A stretch of DNA of 64,000 bases from Catellatospora citrea (GTDB taxonomy: Bacteria > Actinomycetota > Actinomycetes > Mycobacteriales > Micromonosporaceae). Within the stretch, counting starts at the first letter, position 1. Every line of letters begins with the position of its first letter. The translations under genes and the position numbers were made by a program. Positions 1-7,855 of the stretch are shown here, one piece after another. The stretch spans positions 1,860,001 through 1,924,000 of the forward strand of contig NZ_RAPR01000001.1 of NCBI RefSeq assembly GCF_003610235.1, in the 5' to 3' direction. The notes beneath the pieces were generated by a model. The model saw nothing but the letters and a program-made list of their open reading frames with translations, made no database searches and was not told the DNA's origin.

Positions 1-75
1 GTCCACCCCGAACAGCACCTGCACCGGGCCGTAGGAGCAGTCGATCCCGGTGGCCGAGAGCGCGTCATTCGGCAA
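1..75 (-). CDS. ABC transporter ATP-binding protein, LivF-like (5' end only)
   Basis: Only the first 25 codons lie in the window; the gene continues past the left edge. The chosen start is a TTG at 75, preceded by a GAGGAG ribosome-binding site about six bases upstream, so it overlaps the end of the binding-protein gene by 11 bases. The visible residues (SYGPVQVLFGVD) match the N-terminal beta-strand that precedes the Walker A loop in branched-chain amino acid transporter ATPases of the LivF type. Its place directly after a LivJ-like binding lipoprotein supports this. The Walker motifs themselves are outside the window, so the family call is an inference from a short stretch and context. Confidence 0.55.
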   Translation of the reverse strand, partial: MPNDALSATGIDCSYGPVQVLFGVD

Positions 76-1399
76 AGCGTCTCTCCTCGCCGCGATAGGT
101 GAAGCAGGAGCAACCCTGGTCGTACGCCAGCACCCGGTAGCCGTCGCCCGCCGCGCGTCGATCCCCGCCGAGCAGCCCGCGGGTCCCCGCCGCCGGGGTG
201 AACCGGTCCCCGAGCGCGGCCGCCGCCTGCGCGAACGCGGCCGCGTTGAGGTTCGCGCCGAGGTCCTTCGCGGCGGCGTGCAGCAGCAGCGCGGCGTCGC
301 AGTAGGTGAAGGCGACCCGGGCGTTCTCCCTGGTCTTGAAGCTCTGCCCGCCCTTGGCGAAGATGTCCAGGCAGGCCCGTTCGGCGTCGCCACCGGGGAA
401 GGGCAGTCTGCTGTCGGGCACGTCCTGACTCGGGTTGAAGCCGATGCCGACCATGCCCGCCAGGGCCGCGACCGGGATCGTGCCGGGGTTGTTCACCAGG
501 AAGGCCGGATTGTCGAAACTGGACACGGCGTAGCGTGCGGTGTAGCTCTGCGCGGCGGCCGTGGTCAGGAAGAACGATGCCAGCCGCGCGCCGCCGAGGA
601 ACAGCACCCGGGCGACGCCCCGGCTGCGGAAGTCGACGACGGCCTGATTGAGCCCGGCGTTCAGGGTGCCGAGGTCGGTGGTGTCGACCCAGGAGACGGT
701 GGGCGCGACGCCGAGCCTGCGCAGCTCCGGCTCGGCAAGGCGCGCATAGACGGCCCGGTTCACCGGCGTGTCCGCGGCGACCACACCGGCCGCGTCGACG
801 CCTGCGAAGAAGCCCTCGCCGTGCAACGTGGACAGCAGCGCCTTGACGAACTCGTCGTAGCCCGGATAGCTGGCCGACCACAGGTACGGCGACAGCTTCG
901 CGTACGTGGCGTCGTCGTTGGGGACCAGGGTCGCGTCCAGCATCAGCGTGCCGCGCGAGGCGTAGCAGGGGCGGGCGTTGGCCTGGAACTGCCCGGTCAG
1001 CACCACCGCGAACGCCCTGTCGTCCTGGGTGATCTGGTTGCACAGCTTCTCCTCGGCGGCCGGGGAGTCGTTGCCGGCCTCGTACGAGCGGAACACCGCC
1101 TGCAGCCGCCGCCCGGCGATGCCGCCGTTCGCGTTGACGTGCTCCTCCAGCGCCTTGACCTGCGCGGGGAGGTCACCGGCGGCGGCGGTGCGGAAGCCGA
1201 GGCTGCTGCCGGTGGTGCCGAGGTCGACGCCGACGAAGACCACCTTCACGGTGCTGTCGGTGACCCCCGGCCCGGTCCCGCTCAGCGCCACCGGCTGCCC
1301 CTGGTCGAGCGCGCCGGGCATGACGGCCGAGCAGCCGGTGAACGCCACCGCCGCCACCACCGCCGCGGCCGCGGCGCGCAGCGCCGTCGATCTGTCCAC
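65..1399 (-). CDS. Branched-chain amino acid-type ABC transporter substrate-binding lipoprotein
   Basis: A 444-residue secreted lipoprotein of the type I periplasmic binding protein (Leu/Ile/Val, Peripla_BP_6) family, expected to capture a small amino-acid-like or amide substrate outside the membrane. The N-terminus has a hydrophobic signal ending in a lipobox (VAFTGC, Cys about residue 23). Family signs include the ALEEHVNANGGIAGRRL segment near residues 83-99 and the SSFDNPAF region further on. GTG start at 1399 with a GAGGG ribosome-binding site. It is followed at once by a LivF-like ATPase start, and preceded by 3 bp from the gene ending at 1403, so it may be co-transcribed with the surface-protein genes upstream. 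Ligand cannot be told from sequence. Confidence 0.85.
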   Translation of the reverse strand: MDRSTALRAAAAAVVAAVAFTGCSAVMPGALDQGQPVALSGTGPGVTDSTVKVVFVGVDLGTTGSSLGFRTAAAGDLPAQVKALEEHVNANGGIAGRRLQAVFRSYEAGNDSPAAEEKLCNQITQDDRAFAVVLTGQFQANARPCYASRGTLMLDATLVPNDDATYAKLSPYLWSASYPGYDEFVKALLSTLHGEGFFAGVDAAGVVAADTPVNRAVYARLAEPELRRLGVAPTVSWVDTTDLGTLNAGLNQAVVDFRSRGVARVLFLGGARLASFFLTTAAAQSYTARYAVSSFDNPAFLVNNPGTIPVAALAGMVGIGFNPSQDVPDSRLPFPGGDAERACLDIFAKGGQSFKTRENARVAFTYCDAALLLHAAAKDLGANLNAAAFAQAAAALGDRFTPAAGTRGLLGGDRRAAGDGYRVLAYDQGCSCFTYRGEERRFAE

Positions 1400-1402
1400 G
1401 GG

Positions 1403-2545
1403 TCACCCTCTTTCGCGAGTGGCAAGGTAGGCGTCCAGCGCCCGCAGGTCGACGACCGCGTCCGGCTGCCGCGGCTCGCGTTCCAGCAGGCGGCGCACCT
1501 CGTCGGGGGCGAGCTGACCGCCCGCGAGGCGGCGCATGCGGCCCGCGCCGGGCGCGTCGTCGAAGACGAGGTACGCCCCCAGGTCGGGCACCCGCACGAC
1601 GGCGGGCAGCAGCATCGCCCCGTCCCCGGTGAGCGCCGGACCGGCGGCGCGGGTCCGACGGCGGCGCATCAGCCGCAGCACCCCGAACCCGATCAGCGCG
1701 ACGCCGATGACGTTGAGCAGCACCAGCCCCCACGGGTACGCCTGGTGCACCGCCTTCGCCCGCCCCAGCCCGCCCAGCTCCGCGGTCACCGGGTAGGCCC
1801 CGAACGCCGCGAACGGGATGGTGACCGCGACCTCGTAGGTGCGGGTCTCGCCGGGGCGCAGCTCGCCGGTCGGCGGGGTGGACACGGCGTCGAGCCCGTT
1901 GCCGACGCGCACGGTCAGCGGCGCACCGGTCAGCGCGGACGCACCGGCATTGCGCACGGTGTAGACCAGCGTGCGCTGTTGTGGCCCGCCGAACCAGGCC
2001 GACACGGACCCGCCGCCGGTGAGCCGGGCCTCGACGACGTCGACCTGCGCATGGGTGCGCGCGGGCACCGGCACGGGACCGGTCGGGTGGCCTGACACGT
2101 CCAGCGGGGTGTCCACATGGCCGCTCTCGCCCGCGCCGACCGCCGCCGCATGCACCACGCACGGGCACGGCCGGGGCGGCTCGCCGACGGTCAGCACGAC
2201 GGAGAACGTGCCGTCGGGGCGCACCGCGGTCGCCAGCGCGCCCCGCATGTCGCACGACGCCGAACCGCCCAATGCCAGCTCACCGCAGGTGACCAGTTGC
2301 ACCAGCCGGCCTGCGGGCCAGTTCGCGCCGGTCACCCGCACCGTGTCGCCGGGCCTGGCCTTGGGCGCGGACAGCGTCACGCTCCACCCATCGGCATGCG
2401 CTGGAAGTGGCATGGACAGCAGGGCAGACGTGCCGAGCAGCCCGGCGATCAATCGCCGCATCCGACCGGTCGGCGCGCTCGCGGGCGGCGTGCCTGCGCG
2501 GCGCGTGCGGGGTGTTGCGCGTGCGGCCGTGCTCAGGTGGTTCAT
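1403..2545 (-). CDS. Secreted, membrane-anchored beta-sandwich protein
   Basis: A 380-residue exported protein. The start at 2545 overlaps the stop of the upstream DUF916-like gene (ATGA), but a conventional signal peptide begins only at an internal Met near residue 29 (MRRLIAGLLG, cleavage near AHA-DG), so translation might begin there. After the signal comes a domain of about 110 residues with paired cysteines that looks like an immunoglobulin/neocarzinostatin-type fold (GDTVRVTGANWPAGRLVQL). A second CARDB/DUF11-like domain with a TYEVAVTIP strand follows. One transmembrane helix (about residues 275-297, WGLVLLNVIGVAL) is followed by an Arg-rich stop and an ~80-residue cytoplasmic tail. 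Likely partner of the neighbouring surface proteins; function unknown. Confidence 0.75.
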   Translation of the reverse strand: MNHLSTAARATPRTRRAGTPPASAPTGRMRRLIAGLLGTSALLSMPLPAHADGWSVTLSAPKARPGDTVRVTGANWPAGRLVQLVTCGELALGGSASCDMRGALATAVRPDGTFSVVLTVGEPPRPCPCVVHAAAVGAGESGHVDTPLDVSGHPTGPVPVPARTHAQVDVVEARLTGGGSVSAWFGGPQQRTLVYTVRNAGASALTGAPLTVRVGNGLDAVSTPPTGELRPGETRTYEVAVTIPFAAFGAYPVTAELGGLGRAKAVHQAYPWGLVLLNVIGVALIGFGVLRLMRRRRTRAAGPALTGDGAMLLPAVVRVPDLGAYLVFDDAPGAGRMRRLAGGQLAPDEVRRLLEREPRQPDAVVDLRALDAYLATRERG

Positions 2546-3486
2546 GCCAGACCTCGCGGGCGCAGGCGGCGGGCCTGACGGCGACGCCGGATCAGCAGGA
2601 TCGCCACGAGCACGAGCAGGGCGAGCACGCCGAGGGCGGGCAGTACGCCGGTGACCGTGGTCGTCGACCCGGTGGCGCGCACGCCGCCCTCGGCGGTGGC
2701 GGTGACGGTGGTGGTGACGACGTCGACCGGCCATACGCCACGCAGCGCCGCCCGCAACCGGGTGCGCGCGCCTGGCACGAGGTCGAGCTGCGAGCCGGGT
2801 CCGGCCGCGGCGACGGTGTGTCCGAACAGGCCGGACGAGGTCACCGTGAGGGCCGGCGCGAGGTGGATGTTGCCGGTGTTGGCCAGTGTGTAGGTCAGCT
2901 CGCCGGAGTCGGCGGCCAGCTCCTCGACGGCCAGGCCGGGCGCCGTCGGGCCGCTGACCCGCAGGTAGACCCGGGCGGCCACGGCGTGGGTGACGCCGAC
3001 CGTCAAGCCGCCCTCGGCGAGTTGGCCGCTCGGCGTGGACTCGGCCGCGACGACGCCGCCGACGTGGTCGCCGGGCGGGGCGTTGGCCGGGACGGTGATG
3101 GTGAACGGGATGTCGGTCTGGCGCTTGGCGGGCACGACGACCTCGGCCAGGCCCAGCTGCGTCCACGCGCCGATCCCCTGCTGCCGCTCGGTCTGCGGGC
3201 GCAACCCGAACCCGCCGTCGGCGCTGGTGTTGAAGGCGTCCGCGCCGTACAGGCGCAGGGTCATCGGGCGGTCGGTCAGGTTCGCCACCCGCACCGAGTC
3301 GATGACGGTGCGGCCGGGGGGCGACTCCAGGAAGAAGTACTGGCGCGGGGCGGGGCCGGGCCTGTCCGGCGGGGTGGGCACGACCGCCCAGCGGCCGTTG
3401 CCCGCGGCCTGGGCGGGGACCGGCGCCGTGACGGCGAGCAGTGCGGCGGCCAGCGCCACTGCGGCCGTACGCGACCAGATGGCCAT
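2542..3486 (-). CDS. DUF916/WxL-associated-like membrane-anchored surface protein
   Basis: 314 residues with a clear signal peptide (cleavage near AQA-AG, residue 28), two beta-rich domains, one C-terminal transmembrane helix (LPALGVLALLVLVAILL) and an Arg-rich cytoplasmic end. The first domain (RQYFFLESPPGRTVIDSVRVANLTDRPMT, then a VPANAPPGDHVGGVVA turn) resembles the DUF916 peptidoglycan-binding domain found beside WxL surface proteins. ATG start at 3486 follows a GGGGAG ribosome-binding site. It is translationally coupled to the downstream gene by a 4-nt overlap and lies 72 bp after the WxL-like gene. The role inferred is to hold or present the neighbouring secreted protein at the cell surface. 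Confidence 0.75.
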   Translation of the reverse strand: MAIWSRTAAVALAAALLAVTAPVPAQAAGNGRWAVVPTPPDRPGPAPRQYFFLESPPGRTVIDSVRVANLTDRPMTLRLYGADAFNTSADGGFGLRPQTERQQGIGAWTQLGLAEVVVPAKRQTDIPFTITVPANAPPGDHVGGVVAAESTPSGQLAEGGLTVGVTHAVAARVYLRVSGPTAPGLAVEELAADSGELTYTLANTGNIHLAPALTVTSSGLFGHTVAAAGPGSQLDLVPGARTRLRAALRGVWPVDVVTTTVTATAEGGVRATGSTTTVTGVLPALGVLALLVLVAILLIRRRRQARRLRPRGLA

Positions 3487-3558
3487 CAGCCTCTCCCCGG
3501 GTGGTGGGATACAGGGGGCCGGTGGGGACGGATAGCGCCCGCCCCCACCGGTTCCGCC

Positions 3559-5214
3559 TCAGCTCAGCGTGATCGTGAGCGTCGCGGAGTACGCGCCGGC
3601 CCGCTGGTGCGCGGGCACGGTCAGGGCGAGCGCCGCGGAGGCGTCGAAGCTGCCGCCGGTGCCCGCCGCGTCGGCCGGAGCCGAGCACAGCGTGGCGCCG
3701 TCCACCGGACCCGCCGAGCCCGCGGCCGCGGTGGCGGCGTTGGTCGCGCCGGCGGTGCCGGTGCACGCGGGGGTCCAGGACAGGTTCGCCTTCGGGATGG
3801 TGCCGCCCGGGGTGCCGGTGAAGTCGGTGAGCGTGCCGACCAGGCTCCAGCCGAAGGTGCTGCCGCGGTGGTCCGTCACCGTGATGACCGGCAGTGATCC
3901 GGTGCTGGTCTGGACCGTGCCGTCGAGCGTGACGCCCGCCAGCGTGATGGTGCTGCTGCCCGCCGCGCGGGCCATCGCGAGGTTGCCCGCGGTGACGGTC
4001 TGCGACAGGTGGTACGTCAGCGAGCAGGTCCCGGTCGTCGCCGCGCCGGTCTTCGCGACGCAGGCGTCGGCCGAGACCGCCCAGTTCGCGATGGCGAAGA
4101 GAGTGCCGGGGCCCACGCCCGACGACGCGCCGAGGTACGCGGTCGCGGGGTCGTCGACGGTGTAGGTGGTGCTGATGCCGCCGGACGCCGAGGCCGTGAT
4201 AGTCACGGGTGCGTCCCCGGTCGGGTTCGGCGGCGGGGGTCCGGCCAGCGCCTGGTAGCCGCGGATGGCGACCGTGCTGCCCGGATTCCAGTTCGTGCCG
4301 GTCACCGCGACCGAGGTGCCCGCGCCGCCGCCACCGGGGTTGATGGAGACGGTCGGGGTGCCCAGGATGGTGATCGGCGCGAGGACGGTGTTGACGCCGT
4401 CGGAGACCGCGATGCTGCGGACCCCGGTGGTGGCGCCCGCCGGCACGGCGATGGTGCCCGTCCCGGCCCCCGACCCGTTGGTGCTGCCCGCGCCGGAGCC
4501 TTCGCCCGTGCCCGCGCCCGCGCCGTCCCGGAGGGTGGCGGTGAGCGTCGCGCCGGGGGCCAGGCCCGCCACCGCGAAGGTGACGGTGTTGCCCGCACGG
4601 GCGTGCGTGGTGACGGTCTGCCCGGTCACCGCGGTCACGGTGGCCGAGCCGTCGAACACGCTGAACGCCTCGACGATCGTGCCGGCCTGGGGCGCGGACC
4701 GGTGGTCGCGGTCCCCCGCGGCGGAGCAGTACGTCGCCGCGGTGGTGTTGGCGAACTTCACCTGCGTCACCGTGGCGGTGGCCGCACCGGCCGGTCCGGC
4801 GACGAAGGTGCCCGTCGCCGTGATCGCGCCGAGCGGCGTGTACGGATCCCTGGCCGACGTCGGGTAGGGCGCCAGGTTCAGCGTGACCGTGCCCGACTGC
4901 GCGCCGCCGAGCGCCACCGTGGCGACCACCGGGACGTCGCCGGCGACCAACGGGGCGGGCCCGTTGAGCGGTCCGGCGGCGGCCGTGAGCGTGACGGTGA
5001 CGGTCTGCCCGGGTGCCGGCGTGGCCGGTGACAGGGTCAGGCCGAACGTGTCGCTCCAGGTGGTCGGTGACGAGCCGGTGCCCGTGTCACCGAAGTAGAG
5101 CCGGCAGCCCAGCGAATTCGCTGTCGGTCCGTACGCCTGTGCCGGTGCCTCGATCAGACCCAGCGCGGCGACGACAGCGATGCTGCTGGTGACGACCGCC
5201 CACTTACTTCGCAT
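3559..5214 (-). CDS. Secreted surface protein with WxL-like C-terminal domain
   Basis: 551 residues, signal peptide at 1-27 (cleavage near AQA-YG), no transmembrane anchor. The body is a chain of Thr/Ala/Gly-rich beta-sandwich segments, including an IPT-like segment (GGGGAGTSVAVTGTNWNPGS, about residues 295-315). The last ~120 residues carry a strand pattern GWSLVGTLTDFTGTPGG...LSWTP that resembles the WxL domain, which binds cell-wall peptidoglycan noncovalently in Firmicutes. The presence of a DUF916-like gene next door strengthens that reading. ATG start at 5214 with AGGGAGG ribosome-binding site. The long interdomain Gly/Ala linkers (about residues 230-260) are low complexity. A surface coat or adhesin role is inferred, not shown. 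Confidence 0.7.
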   Translation of the reverse strand: MRSKWAVVTSSIAVVAALGLIEAPAQAYGPTANSLGCRLYFGDTGTGSSPTTWSDTFGLTLSPATPAPGQTVTVTLTAAAGPLNGPAPLVAGDVPVVATVALGGAQSGTVTLNLAPYPTSARDPYTPLGAITATGTFVAGPAGAATATVTQVKFANTTAATYCSAAGDRDHRSAPQAGTIVEAFSVFDGSATVTAVTGQTVTTHARAGNTVTFAVAGLAPGATLTATLRDGAGAGTGEGSGAGSTNGSGAGTGTIAVPAGATTGVRSIAVSDGVNTVLAPITILGTPTVSINPGGGGAGTSVAVTGTNWNPGSTVAIRGYQALAGPPPPNPTGDAPVTITASASGGISTTYTVDDPATAYLGASSGVGPGTLFAIANWAVSADACVAKTGAATTGTCSLTYHLSQTVTAGNLAMARAAGSSTITLAGVTLDGTVQTSTGSLPVITVTDHRGSTFGWSLVGTLTDFTGTPGGTIPKANLSWTPACTGTAGATNAATAAAGSAGPVDGATLCSAPADAAGTGGSFDASAALALTVPAHQRAGAYSATLTITLS

Positions 5215-5235
5215 GGAACCTCCCTTCTCTTCCTT

Positions 5236-5252
5236 GTTTCGCTAGACGAAAC
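5236..5252. promoter_or_regulatory. Palindromic operator candidate GTTTCG-N5-CGAAAC
   Basis: Perfect 6-bp inverted repeat with a 5-bp spacer, 22 bp upstream of the WxL-like gene start. The CGAAAC half recurs at 5385 and 5405, so a shared regulator for the divergent genes on both sides is possible. Confidence 0.4.
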
Positions 5253-5384
5253 AACGTTCTCGCCAGCGATACGTCAATGAAGTCAGCGGGGAACCGGCTT
5301 GTCAACCGTCCGTCCGGAGATGTTTACGAACGTCGTGGGAAACCCTTGCGCCACCAGGGGCGCGAGGAATAACTTTCCCTCTGA

Positions 5385-5410
5385 CGAAACGGTGTTCCCA
5401 TCTACGAAAC
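5385..5410. promoter_or_regulatory. Paired direct CGAAAC repeats
   Basis: CGAAAC at 5385-5390 and again at 5405-5410, 20 bp apart, in the leader just before the membrane-protein start at 5426. Same half-site as the palindrome at 5236-5252. Confidence 0.35.
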
Positions 5411-5425
5411 ACCAGGGCGGTCCAG

Positions 5426-6115
5426 ATGATCTCAGCATTGATGGCGTCGATCGCGGTGTGCATGCTGATCCTGGCCGTGATGGCAGCCCGCCGCCGCAGC
5501 ACTGCCGGGCCGGCCGCGGCCCTCGTCGCGGTGATCTGCGTGGGCCTCGCCTACGACAGCACAGCCGTCGCGATCGGACGTCTGCTCGGTTTCGGCCCGA
5601 CCCTGGAAGCCGTCAACGCGCCGCGCTACTGGAGCCACGCCGTGTTGACGCCGCTGCTCGTCGTCGCGGGCGCGGCCCTGGCCGCGCGGCTCGGCGTCAC
5701 CGCGCTCCGGCGGCAGGCCGTGCGGATCGCCGGCGGCGTGCTGGTCGCGGCACTGATCGCGCTCGGCGTCGCCGCCGACATCGTCGGGCTGCGCCTGGAA
5801 CCGCGCGAGTACGCCGACACCCTGCGCTACGGCAACGCGGCCGCCGCCGGGCCGCCGATCCCGGCGATCGTCACCATGCTCGTGCTCGTCGTGATCGGCA
5901 TCCTGGTCTGGCGGACCGCCCGCTTCCCCTGGCTGCTCCTCGGCGCGCTCGCCATGTTCGCCGCCGCCGGAGCCGGGGCCGCCCACTTCTGGCTCGGCAA
6001 CGTCGGCGAGCTGCTGCTCCAGCTGGCCGTCGTGGCCACGGTGCTGCGCGCGGCCCGCCCGGCCCCCGACACCACCGCGCCTCACCCGGCCCACGAGCCA
6101 CTCCCGCAGCACTGA
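5426..6115 (+). CDS. Integral membrane protein of unknown function
   Basis: 229 residues with about six or seven hydrophobic helices and short loops, no signal peptide apart from the first helix (MISALMASIAVCMLILAV). A charged loop of about 25 residues (RLEPREYADTLRYGN) lies between the fourth and fifth helices, and the C-terminus is a His/Pro-rich tail. No conserved catalytic or transport motif is recognisable. It is divergent from the WxL-like surface locus, and the 211-bp space between them carries repeated CGAAAC sites, so joint regulation is possible. No strong ribosome-binding site is seen before the ATG at 5426 (CAGGGCGG lies 8-15 bases upstream). Confidence 0.7.
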   Translation: MISALMASIAVCMLILAVMAARRRSTAGPAAALVAVICVGLAYDSTAVAIGRLLGFGPTLEAVNAPRYWSHAVLTPLLVVAGAALAARLGVTALRRQAVRIAGGVLVAALIALGVAADIVGLRLEPREYADTLRYGNAAAAGPPIPAIVTMLVLVVIGILVWRTARFPWLLLGALAMFAAAGAGAAHFWLGNVGELLLQLAVVATVLRAARPAPDTTAPHPAHEPLPQH

Positions 6116-6182
6116 CCCGAGCAAACGACGCAGCGTTCGCCGCACGGCCCGCGGAACAGGTCGAAGTCCGTAGAATTCAGGC

Positions 6183-7775
6183 ATGTCACGGCGGGCGGCG
6201 GGGCGGCGGGCACGGGTGCTGGTGACCGGGGCGACCGGGTACATCGGCGGGCGGCTCGCACCGCGCCTGATCGAGGCCGGGCACCACGTCCGCTGCCTGA
6301 CCAGGTCGGCCGGGCGACTGCGCGACGTGCCCTGGGCCCGCGGGGCCGAGATCGTCGAGGCCGACGTGCTCGACCTCGACGCCACCCGCGACGCACTGCA
6401 CGGCATCGACGTGGCCTACTACCTGGTGCACTCGCTGGGTTCGCCCGGGTTCGAGGACGTCGACCGGCGGGCGGCGCACACGTTCGCCGAGGCCGCACGC
6501 GAGGCCGGGGTCAACCGCATCGTGTACCTCGGCGGCCCCGAACCGCACCCCACCCCCGGCGGTGAGCCGGCATCGGCCCACCTGCGCTCCCGGGACGAGG
6601 TGGCGACCCTGCTCGCCGCCTCAGGAGTGCCCACGGTGACGCTGCGGGCGGCGGTCATCATCGGCTCCGGCTCCGCCTCGTTCGAGATGCTGCGCTACCT
6701 CACCGAGCGGCTGCCGGTCATGGTCACCCCGCGCTGGGTCGGCACCCGCATCCAGCCGATCGCCGTCCGCGACGTGCTGCACTACCTGGTCGCCTGGGCG
6801 AGCGTGCCGGAGCAGGTGAGCCGCTCCTTCGACATCGGCGGCCCCGACGTGCTCACGTACCGCCAGATGATGGACCGCTATGCCCGCATCGCCGGGTTGC
6901 GCCCGCGCGTGATCGTGCCGGTCGGCGTGCTCACGCCCTGGCTCAGCTCGCAGTGGGTCAACCTGGTCACGCCGGTGCCCGGCGCGATCGCCAAGCCGCT
7001 GGTCGCCAGCCTGATCCACGAGGCGGTCTGCCGCGAGCACGACATCGCGCGGTTCGTGCCCGATCCGCCGGAGGGGCTCAAGGGCTTCGACGAGGCGGTC
7101 GAGCTGGCGCTGGCGAAGATCCGCGACGCCGAGGTGGAGACCCGCTGGTCCACCGCCACCTGGACGGGCGCGCCGGCCGAGCCGCTGCCCACCGACCCGG
7201 ACTGGTCGGGCGGCAGCGTGTACATCGACCACAAGACCCGCCGGGTGCACGCGCCGCCGGACGCGCTGTGGAACGTCATCGTCCGCATCGGCGGCGAGAC
7301 CGGCTGGTACTCCTCACCCCTGGCCTGGGTGCTGCGCGGCTGGCTCGACCGGGTGATCGGCGGCGTCGGGCTGCGCCGTGGCCGGCGCGACCCGGTGGAG
7401 ATCTACGTCGGGGAGGCGCTGGACTTCTGGCGGGTCGAGGAGATCGAGCACGGCAGGCTGCTGCGGTTGCGGGCGGAGATGCTGCTGCCCGGCCGGGCCT
7501 GGCTGGAGCTGCGGGTCGACCACGACCTGCTGAGCCCGGAGCACGTCTGCCGCTACGACCAGCGGGCCGTGTTCATCCCGCACGGGCTGGCCGGGCATCT
7601 GTACTGGCAGTGCATCTCGCCGTTCCACCACTTCGTCTTCGGCGGCATGGCCCGCAACATCGCCCACGCCGCGGAGCGCGCCGCCTCGCCCGTGGAACCG
7701 AGCCCGCCGCCGGTCCGGGCGCTGTCGCCGACCCGGGTCCGCGCCGATCCCGCCCCGTCCGGCTCCGGCCCGTAG
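6183..7775 (+). CDS. NAD(P)-binding SDR-type protein with C-terminal DUF2867 domain
   Basis: 530 residues. Residues about 10-300 form an atypical short-chain dehydrogenase/NmrA-like Rossmann domain beginning with the dinucleotide-binding loop TGATGYIGG; the usual epimerase active-site Tyr/Lys pair is not obvious, so it may bind rather than turn over nucleotide. Residues about 330-500 match the DUF2867 pattern (start/polyketide-cyclase-like fold) that commonly follows this Rossmann domain. The substrate is unknown. A -10-like TAGAAT ends six bases before the ATG and no ribosome-binding site is present, so the mRNA is probably leaderless. It ends just before a bidirectional hairpin that separates it from the convergent protease gene. 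Confidence 0.8.
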   Translation: MSRRAAGRRARVLVTGATGYIGGRLAPRLIEAGHHVRCLTRSAGRLRDVPWARGAEIVEADVLDLDATRDALHGIDVAYYLVHSLGSPGFEDVDRRAAHTFAEAAREAGVNRIVYLGGPEPHPTPGGEPASAHLRSRDEVATLLAASGVPTVTLRAAVIIGSGSASFEMLRYLTERLPVMVTPRWVGTRIQPIAVRDVLHYLVAWASVPEQVSRSFDIGGPDVLTYRQMMDRYARIAGLRPRVIVPVGVLTPWLSSQWVNLVTPVPGAIAKPLVASLIHEAVCREHDIARFVPDPPEGLKGFDEAVELALAKIRDAEVETRWSTATWTGAPAEPLPTDPDWSGGSVYIDHKTRRVHAPPDALWNVIVRIGGETGWYSSPLAWVLRGWLDRVIGGVGLRRGRRDPVEIYVGEALDFWRVEEIEHGRLLRLRAEMLLPGRAWLELRVDHDLLSPEHVCRYDQRAVFIPHGLAGHLYWQCISPFHHFVFGGMARNIAHAAERAASPVEPSPPPVRALSPTRVRADPAPSGSGP

Positions 7776-7794
7776 CGGGCCGCGAGAACGTGCG

Positions 7795-7830
7795 CGGAGG
7801 CGCCACCCAGGGGTGCGGGTGACGCCTCCG
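7795..7830. terminator. Bidirectional terminator hairpin
   Basis: Perfect 8-bp outer arms CGGAGGCG/CGCCTCCG with a second inner CACCC/GGGTG pairing, between two convergent stops (7775 and 7856). It is followed by a T-rich run on the + strand. Confidence 0.7.
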
Positions 7831-7855
7831 TCATTTCTTTCTGGGGAGGATCAGG

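Noticed and set aside
50..2095. Long open frames on the + strand opposite the binding-protein and surface-protein genes
   Set aside because: Low-complexity Arg/Gly/Ala translations without domains or ribosome-binding sites; they mirror real genes on the other strand, as expected in GC-rich DNA.
2546..3766. A single 787-residue protein from 3766 to 1403
   Set aside because: The portion upstream of 2545 is an Arg-rich shadow of the DUF916-like gene, which has its own signal peptide and ribosome-binding site.
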